From the NCBI RefSeq assembly GCF_023101145.1, contig NZ_CP073714.1, positions 1,984,001-2,048,000 on the forward strand: a stretch of 64,000 nucleotides of DNA. The letters are read 5' to 3'. This document shows positions 58,739 to 64,000 of this stretch, one piece after another. Below the pieces are notes generated by a model. It was given only the letters and a program-made list of their open reading frames with translations. It was not told the DNA's origin and did no database searches. The translations under genes were made by a program, and so were the position numbers. This DNA comes from Paenibacillus pabuli (lineage in GTDB: Bacteria > Bacillota > Bacilli > Paenibacillales > Paenibacillaceae). Each line of letters begins with the position of its first letter. The stretch's first letter is position 1.

Positions 58739-59329
58739 ATAACATTGTATTGCAAGAAACCCCATTTATTTGTTGAATACCAAGCCAAATGGTTAATATT
58801 TATCTTGACGGTTTGTTTTTGACTATTATGGACCACAATTCTAAATAAGGAGGCTGCAAATCGGGCGAAATCTGAAAATGTGTAGAAATCATTATAGGAT
58901 AAGCGTTAAACAACAAAACGCCACACAATCAAGGTCATTTGTGGGTCGGAAATGTTCCAATTATTCGATTCATCTAATTTATGCATCAATTGAACTAAAA
59001 ATAGGAAATGCTCCTGAGCGTAAAAGTTTATAGAATAGATATTAGAACACGGACTTCACTTTGATAAATTTGAGGAATGTGTAACCTTCGAACGGATCAG
59101 GACAGTATTCGACATCTGTGCGACGGTATATTCAATCATCAGTTTACTATGATTTTGAAAACGCAGACAAACCTTGACGGGAGCGTCGGAACAACGTTAT
59201 TACCACCAACAGCACGATTATTGGACTTCATGAAAAATTTAGCTTAAAATGTTGAACGAACGCAAATTACGGCTTAGTCAATGATTTCCGTCAAAAACTT
59301 ATGACTAAATCAAGACGGAGGGAACGTCG
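58739..59329. other. 591-base leader/promoter region of odhAB
   Basis: No credible gene. A promoter (58819-58847) lies nearly 480 bases upstream of odhA, and AAGGAGG at about 58848-58854 has no start codon at a workable distance. Further down are AT-rich stretches and a partial repeat, GTCAATGATTTCCGTCA and GACTAAATCAAGACGGA, near 59276-59321. The space could hold a second promoter, regulator sites or a long 5' untranslated leader. Confidence 0.4.
58819..58847 (+). promoter_or_regulatory. Candidate odhAB promoter
   Basis: TTGACT (58819-58824) and TAAATA (58842-58847) are separated by 17 bases. If used, the transcript would carry a leader of almost 480 bases. Confidence 0.45.
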
Positions 59330-62206
59330 ATGACGATCGAGGAAGGCAACAAGAAACCCTGGGAAAGTTATTATGGCCCGAATATGGGATACGTACAGGA
59401 ACAATATGAATTATATTCCCAAGACCCGGGTGCAGTTACACCGGCTTATCGGGAATTATTTGAACAATGGGGTGCACCGCCAATGTCTGGCAGGGATGCA
59501 CATACAGCCTCGTATTCTGGCAACGCCCAAAAGGCTTCCGGAAGCGTGGATATTCAATTATTGCAGAAAGCGGTTACAGCAGGGAAACTGGTAATGAATA
59601 TTCGTACTTATGGTCACCTTGCGGCCGATATTGATCCCCTTGGAATCAGTGAAGATTCAGATACTTCTTTGCTTGAACCGAAGCATTTTGAATTGAATGA
59701 AGAAGATTTGAAAGCTCTGCCAGCTTCCCTAATTTGGGAAGGTGCAGATGGACAGACGGTAACAGGATTGGATGCCATCCAGCGCCTGCGGCAAATATAT
59801 ACGGGTCCTATCGCTTATGAATTCAGCCATGTGCATGAAGTTCATGAGCGGGAGTGGCTGAACCGCCGTGCAGAATCTCGTACTTCGCCGGCACCCCTTA
59901 ACCCAGAGGAGCGCAAAGCTTTGCTGGAACGTTTGGTTGAAGTGGAGCAATTTGAAGATTTCCTTCACAAAACATTTGTTGGGCAAAAACGTTTTTCTAT
60001 TGAAGGTAACGACGTGCTGGTCCCTATGCTGGATGAAGCAGTTCGAATTATGGCACACGCAGGTTCAAGCCATATTCTAATGGGGATGGCTCACCGTGGT
60101 CGATTGAACGTACTTGCTCATGTATTGGGCAAGCCGTATAGCAAAATTTTCTCTGAATTCCATCATTCTCCGAACAAAGATTTGGTTCCTTCCGAAGGGT
60201 CAACAGGAATCAATTACGGTTGGACGGGAGATGTCAAATATCATTTGGGCGCAAACCGTTATGTAAAAGACGGCGAAACCGTACAAGCGCGTCTTACGCT
60301 TGCCAATAACCCGAGTCACCTGGAATATGTAAACCCGGTTGTACAGGGCTTTGCACGTGCAGCACAGGATGATCGCCGTGATCCGGGATATCCGAAGCAG
60401 GATGTTACCAAAGCGGCAACCATTCTGATGCATGGTGATGCGGCTTTCCCTGGGGAAGGTATTGTAGCAGAGACGCTCAATTTCAAAGCTTTGCCTGGTT
60501 ACCAAAATGGCGGAACAATTCATATTATCGTGAACAACCGTCTTGGGTTCACAACAGACAGCAGCGATTCACGCTCAACATATTATGCGAGTGACCTTGC
60601 AAAAGGATATGAGATTCCCATTGTGCATGTCAATGCAGATAATCCGGAAGCATGTATCGCAGCTATTCGTATGGCAGCAGAATACCGTAACCTGTTCAAA
60701 AAGGACTTCCTGATTGATCTGATCGGTTACCGTCGTTATGGTCACAATGAAACGGATGATCCGGAAACAACACAGCCAACAGTGTATGACAAAGTAAAAG
60801 CTCATCCAACGGTTAGCCATTTGTATCAGGATTATCTGAAAGAGGAATCAATCGTTGACGATACTTCCATCAACAGCATTCGTGAGGCTGTGACGAACCG
60901 CTTAAAAGAAGCTTACGAGCAGATGAAGAACAATGAAGTGCATGAATATTACCAACGTCAAATCAGCGAACCGGAAGCCGTTTCGATTATTCCAACTGCT
61001 GTGCCATTGGAGAATCTGCGGGCAATTAATGCAGACTTGCTGAAATGGCCAGAGAATTTTAACGTGTATCCGAAGTTGCAGCGTATTTTGCAGCGCAGAA
61101 GCACATCTCTGAACGAAGGGGAGAAAGTGGACTGGAGTCTTGCAGAGACACTTGCGTTCGCTACCATTCTTGCGGATGGCAAACCAATCCGGATTAGTGG
61201 ACAGGATGCAGAACGTGCAACCTTTGCCCACCGGAACCTGGTGCTGCATGACTCCGAAAATGGCGCGAAGTTCTGCCCGCTGCATCATCTGCCACAGGCA
61301 AGAGCATCTTTTGCCATTTACAACAGTCCGTTGTCTGAGGAGTCCGTTGTTGGTTTCGAATACGGATATAACGTCTATTCACCAGATACTCTTGTAATTT
61401 GGGAAGCTCAATTCGGAGATTTTGCCAACTGTGCACAAGTTATTTTTGACCAGTTCGTATCTGCCGGCCGTGCCAAATGGTCACAAAAATCCAGTCTGGT
61501 CATGCTGCTACCACATGCGAACGAAGGACAGGGACCTGAGCATACAAGTGCTCGTCTGGAACGTTTCCTGCAGCTTTGTGCAGAAGACAACATGACGGTT
61601 GCGAACTTGACAAGTGCATCGCAATATTTCCATCTACTGCGTCGTCAGGCTTCCTTGACTGAAACAGAAGATGCTCGTCCGCTGGTTATGATGTCGCCGA
61701 AAAGTCTCATACGTAATCCTCGTGTTGCATCACCTGCAACAGAGTTCAGCGAAGGGAAGTTTGAGCCTGTGCTGGAGCAAGCAGGATTGGGCACAAAACC
61801 GGATCGCGTAGAGCGCATTATTTTGTGCAGTGGTAAAATTGCCATCGATCTGGAAGATGCTTTGGAGAAAGATAAAAAAGCGGATTGGTCTTGGCTACAC
61901 ATTATTCGTGTCGAACAGCTGTATCCGTTCCCGGCGGAAGAAATCAAGCGCGTACTTGCACGTTTCAGCAAGCTGAAAGAGCTGGTGTGGGTACAGGAAG
62001 AAAATAAAAACATGGGTGCCTGGACATACATGGAGCCTCGTCTTCGTGAAATCGCGCCAGAAGGAATAACTGTTAAATACGAAGGTCGCCCTGAACATGC
62101 GAGTCCTTCAAGCGGTTATCAACTTGTGCATGGCATGGAACAGCAACAGATCATTACATCCGCATTAAAGCAAACGACGAAGAATAATATTCCACTGGGG
62201 AGGTAA
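59330..62206 (+). CDS. odhA: 2-oxoglutarate dehydrogenase E1 component
   Basis: A 958-residue thiamine-diphosphate enzyme of the TCA cycle that decarboxylates 2-oxoglutarate and passes the succinyl group to E2. GACGGAGGG precedes the ATG at 59330. N-terminal [20 protein letters not shown] is the E2-binding start. [60 protein letters not shown] and [20 protein letters not shown] are signature blocks including the ThDP site. [14 protein letters not shown] and [12 protein letters not shown] close it. The length is standard (Bacillus OdhA about 940). Five bases separate it from odhB. The lpd (E3) gene is elsewhere. Confidence 0.97.
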   Translation: MTIEEGNKKPWESYYGPNMGYVQEQYELYSQDPGAVTPAYRELFEQWGAPPMSGRDAHTASYSGNAQKASGSVDIQLLQKAVTAGKLVMNIRTYGHLAADIDPLGISEDSDTSLLEPKHFELNEEDLKALPASLIWEGADGQTVTGLDAIQRLRQIYTGPIAYEFSHVHEVHEREWLNRRAESRTSPAPLNPEERKALLERLVEVEQFEDFLHKTFVGQKRFSIEGNDVLVPMLDEAVRIMAHAGSSHILMGMAHRGRLNVLAHVLGKPYSKIFSEFHHSPNKDLVPSEGSTGINYGWTGDVKYHLGANRYVKDGETVQARLTLANNPSHLEYVNPVVQGFARAAQDDRRDPGYPKQDVTKAATILMHGDAAFPGEGIVAETLNFKALPGYQNGGTIHIIVNNRLGFTTDSSDSRSTYYASDLAKGYEIPIVHVNADNPEACIAAIRMAAEYRNLFKKDFLIDLIGYRRYGHNETDDPETTQPTVYDKVKAHPTVSHLYQDYLKEESIVDDTSINSIREAVTNRLKEAYEQMKNNEVHEYYQRQISEPEAVSIIPTAVPLENLRAINADLLKWPENFNVYPKLQRILQRRSTSLNEGEKVDWSLAETLAFATILADGKPIRISGQDAERATFAHRNLVLHDSENGAKFCPLHHLPQARASFAIYNSPLSEESVVGFEYGYNVYSPDTLVIWEAQFGDFANCAQVIFDQFVSAGRAKWSQKSSLVMLLPHANEGQGPEHTSARLERFLQLCAEDNMTVANLTSASQYFHLLRRQASLTETEDARPLVMMSPKSLIRNPRVASPATEFSEGKFEPVLEQAGLGTKPDRVERIILCSGKIAIDLEDALEKDKKADWSWLHIIRVEQLYPFPAEEIKRVLARFSKLKELVWVQEENKNMGAWTYMEPRLREIAPEGITVKYEGRPEHASPSSGYQLVHGMEQQQIITSALKQTTKNNIPLGR

Positions 62207-62211
62207 CAGCT

Positions 62212-63489
<1,278 letters not shown>

Positions 63490-63541
63490 TCCAATTCATA
63501 ACGATTAACATTTTAATTGCCATCTTATAAATAAAAAAGTA

Positions 63542-63596
63542 AAGCCTCTGAACATGGTGCACAGCGCAAGCTGCTAACCGGTTCAGAGGCTTTTTT
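63542..63596. terminator. Bidirectional terminator after odhB
   Basis: AAGCCTCTGAAC (63542-63553) pairs with GTTCAGAGGCTTTTTT (63581-63596). The long stem with A- and T-runs can end both odhAB and the convergent hydrolase gene. Confidence 0.9.
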
Positions 63597-63623
63597 CATC
63601 ATTGTGTGAATGTTCGTATCGAA

Positions 63624-64000
63624 TTATACGGAATCGGCGGTTTCTGCATGTGTTGTGAAATGGCCAGAACTGTAGTCAGGCGTATGCCTCTCTAACCACT
63701 CCAAGACATGCCCTGCAACCTCAGTCCGATTCGTCTCGTGCAGCATTTCGTGGCGTCCTCCCGGATAAAGGCGGTATTCGATATCCTCAAGCTGAAGCTC
63801 CCGATATTGGGAGACCAGTTTAAGTACTCCTTTGCCATGAAGCCCCACCGGATCTTGTTCACCCGAGAACAGATATACAGACTTATCCTTGGGAATTCGT
63901 TTCATGTTGTGTGGCAAGTGAATGTCCAACAGCAGTTTGAAAAAGTCACGGAAAAAACCTGCCGAGCAGATAGCTCCGCACAAAGGGTCATCGATGAACC
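63624..64000 (-). CDS. Lysophospholipase-like alpha/beta hydrolase (5' end outside window)
   Basis: The frame is open to the window edge, giving about 125 C-terminal residues and a TAA at 63624-63626. FIDDPLCGAICSAGFFRDFF matches the substrate-pocket segment of monoacylglycerol lipase/lysophospholipase proteins. YLFSGEQDPVG carries the catalytic Asp and LYPGGRHEMLHE the catalytic His. The nucleophile Ser lies outside the window. These soluble enzymes cleave monoacylglycerols or lysophospholipids. The 20 residues after VLEWLERHTP are a variable tail. Confidence 0.88.
   Translation of the reverse strand, partial: FIDDPLCGAICSAGFFRDFFKLLLDIHLPHNMKRIPKDKSVYLFSGEQDPVGLHGKGVLKLVSQYRELQLEDIEYRLYPGGRHEMLHETNRTEVAGHVLEWLERHTPDYSSGHFTTHAETADSV

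Noticed and set aside
58892..59032. Short plus-strand frame (about 51 residues starting MCRNHYRISV) before odhA
   Set aside because: AAGGAGG is far from the ATG (about 37 bases), and codon use is not gene-like; treated as part of the non-coding leader.

Overview
The window looks like a chromosomal segment of a Paenibacillus-type Firmicute. The evidence is strong Gram-positive ribosome binding sites, frequent GTG and TTG starts, lipobox lipoproteins, S-layer-homology domains, sugar ABC transport operons without their own ATPase, and small-gene families (DUF423, DUF3891, DUF4272, SunI/YnzG, GrpB, YdcF) typical of Bacillales. I see no tRNA, rRNA, transposase, phage or CRISPR sequence.

Layout. 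1-1260: three GNAT acetyltransferases, the first cut by the window edge. 1402-3653 (minus): a small operon of membrane protein, XRE regulator and secreted erythromycin-esterase-like protein. 3948-6366: RtcB-type RNA ligase and a DUF4272 protein. 6477-21989: a LacI regulator divergent from a ten-gene glycan operon with two solute-binding proteins (one fused to carbohydrate-binding-like modules), two permease pairs, an NHL/TPR membrane protein, a YIP1 membrane protein, a DUF5696 protein and a GH26 mannanase-type hydrolase. 22028-22233: a terminator and a three-armed repeat. 22262-25262: SunI-like PH protein, GrpB, an unknown gene and a formylglycine-generating enzyme. 25299-27024 (minus): MFS transporter and TetR regulator with duplicated operators. 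27101-30975: DeoR regulator divergent from phosphoesterase, EamA transporter and GH43. 31235-35465: assorted housekeeping and unknown genes.

35657-42069 is a tightly packed six-gene biosynthetic operon: ketoacyl synthase III, ATP-grasp ligase, OleD-like reductase, MBL hydrolase, F390-synthetase-like AMP ligase and SDR. It resembles the OleABCD olefin/beta-lactone logic but with different parts. The ligase is broken by a frameshift in a seven-G run. A second frameshift by one extra G lies in a GNAT gene at 42699.

42121-53289 holds small stress, modification and housekeeping genes: PfpI, kinase-like, GNATs, MurI, histidine phosphatase, CoaA, Nudix, NTF2-like and cupin. Two short genes of 34 and 41 codons also lie here. 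53630-58611 encodes an SLH protein and a 1230-residue secreted Ig-like/DUF5704 protein. 59330-63489 is odhAB of the TCA cycle, preceded by an unusually long leader. The window ends inside a lysophospholipase-like hydrolase.

The best candidates for undescribed biology are the OleABCD-like six-gene operon and the glycan operon with its CBM-fused binding protein and its NHL/YIP1/DUF5696 accessory proteins.
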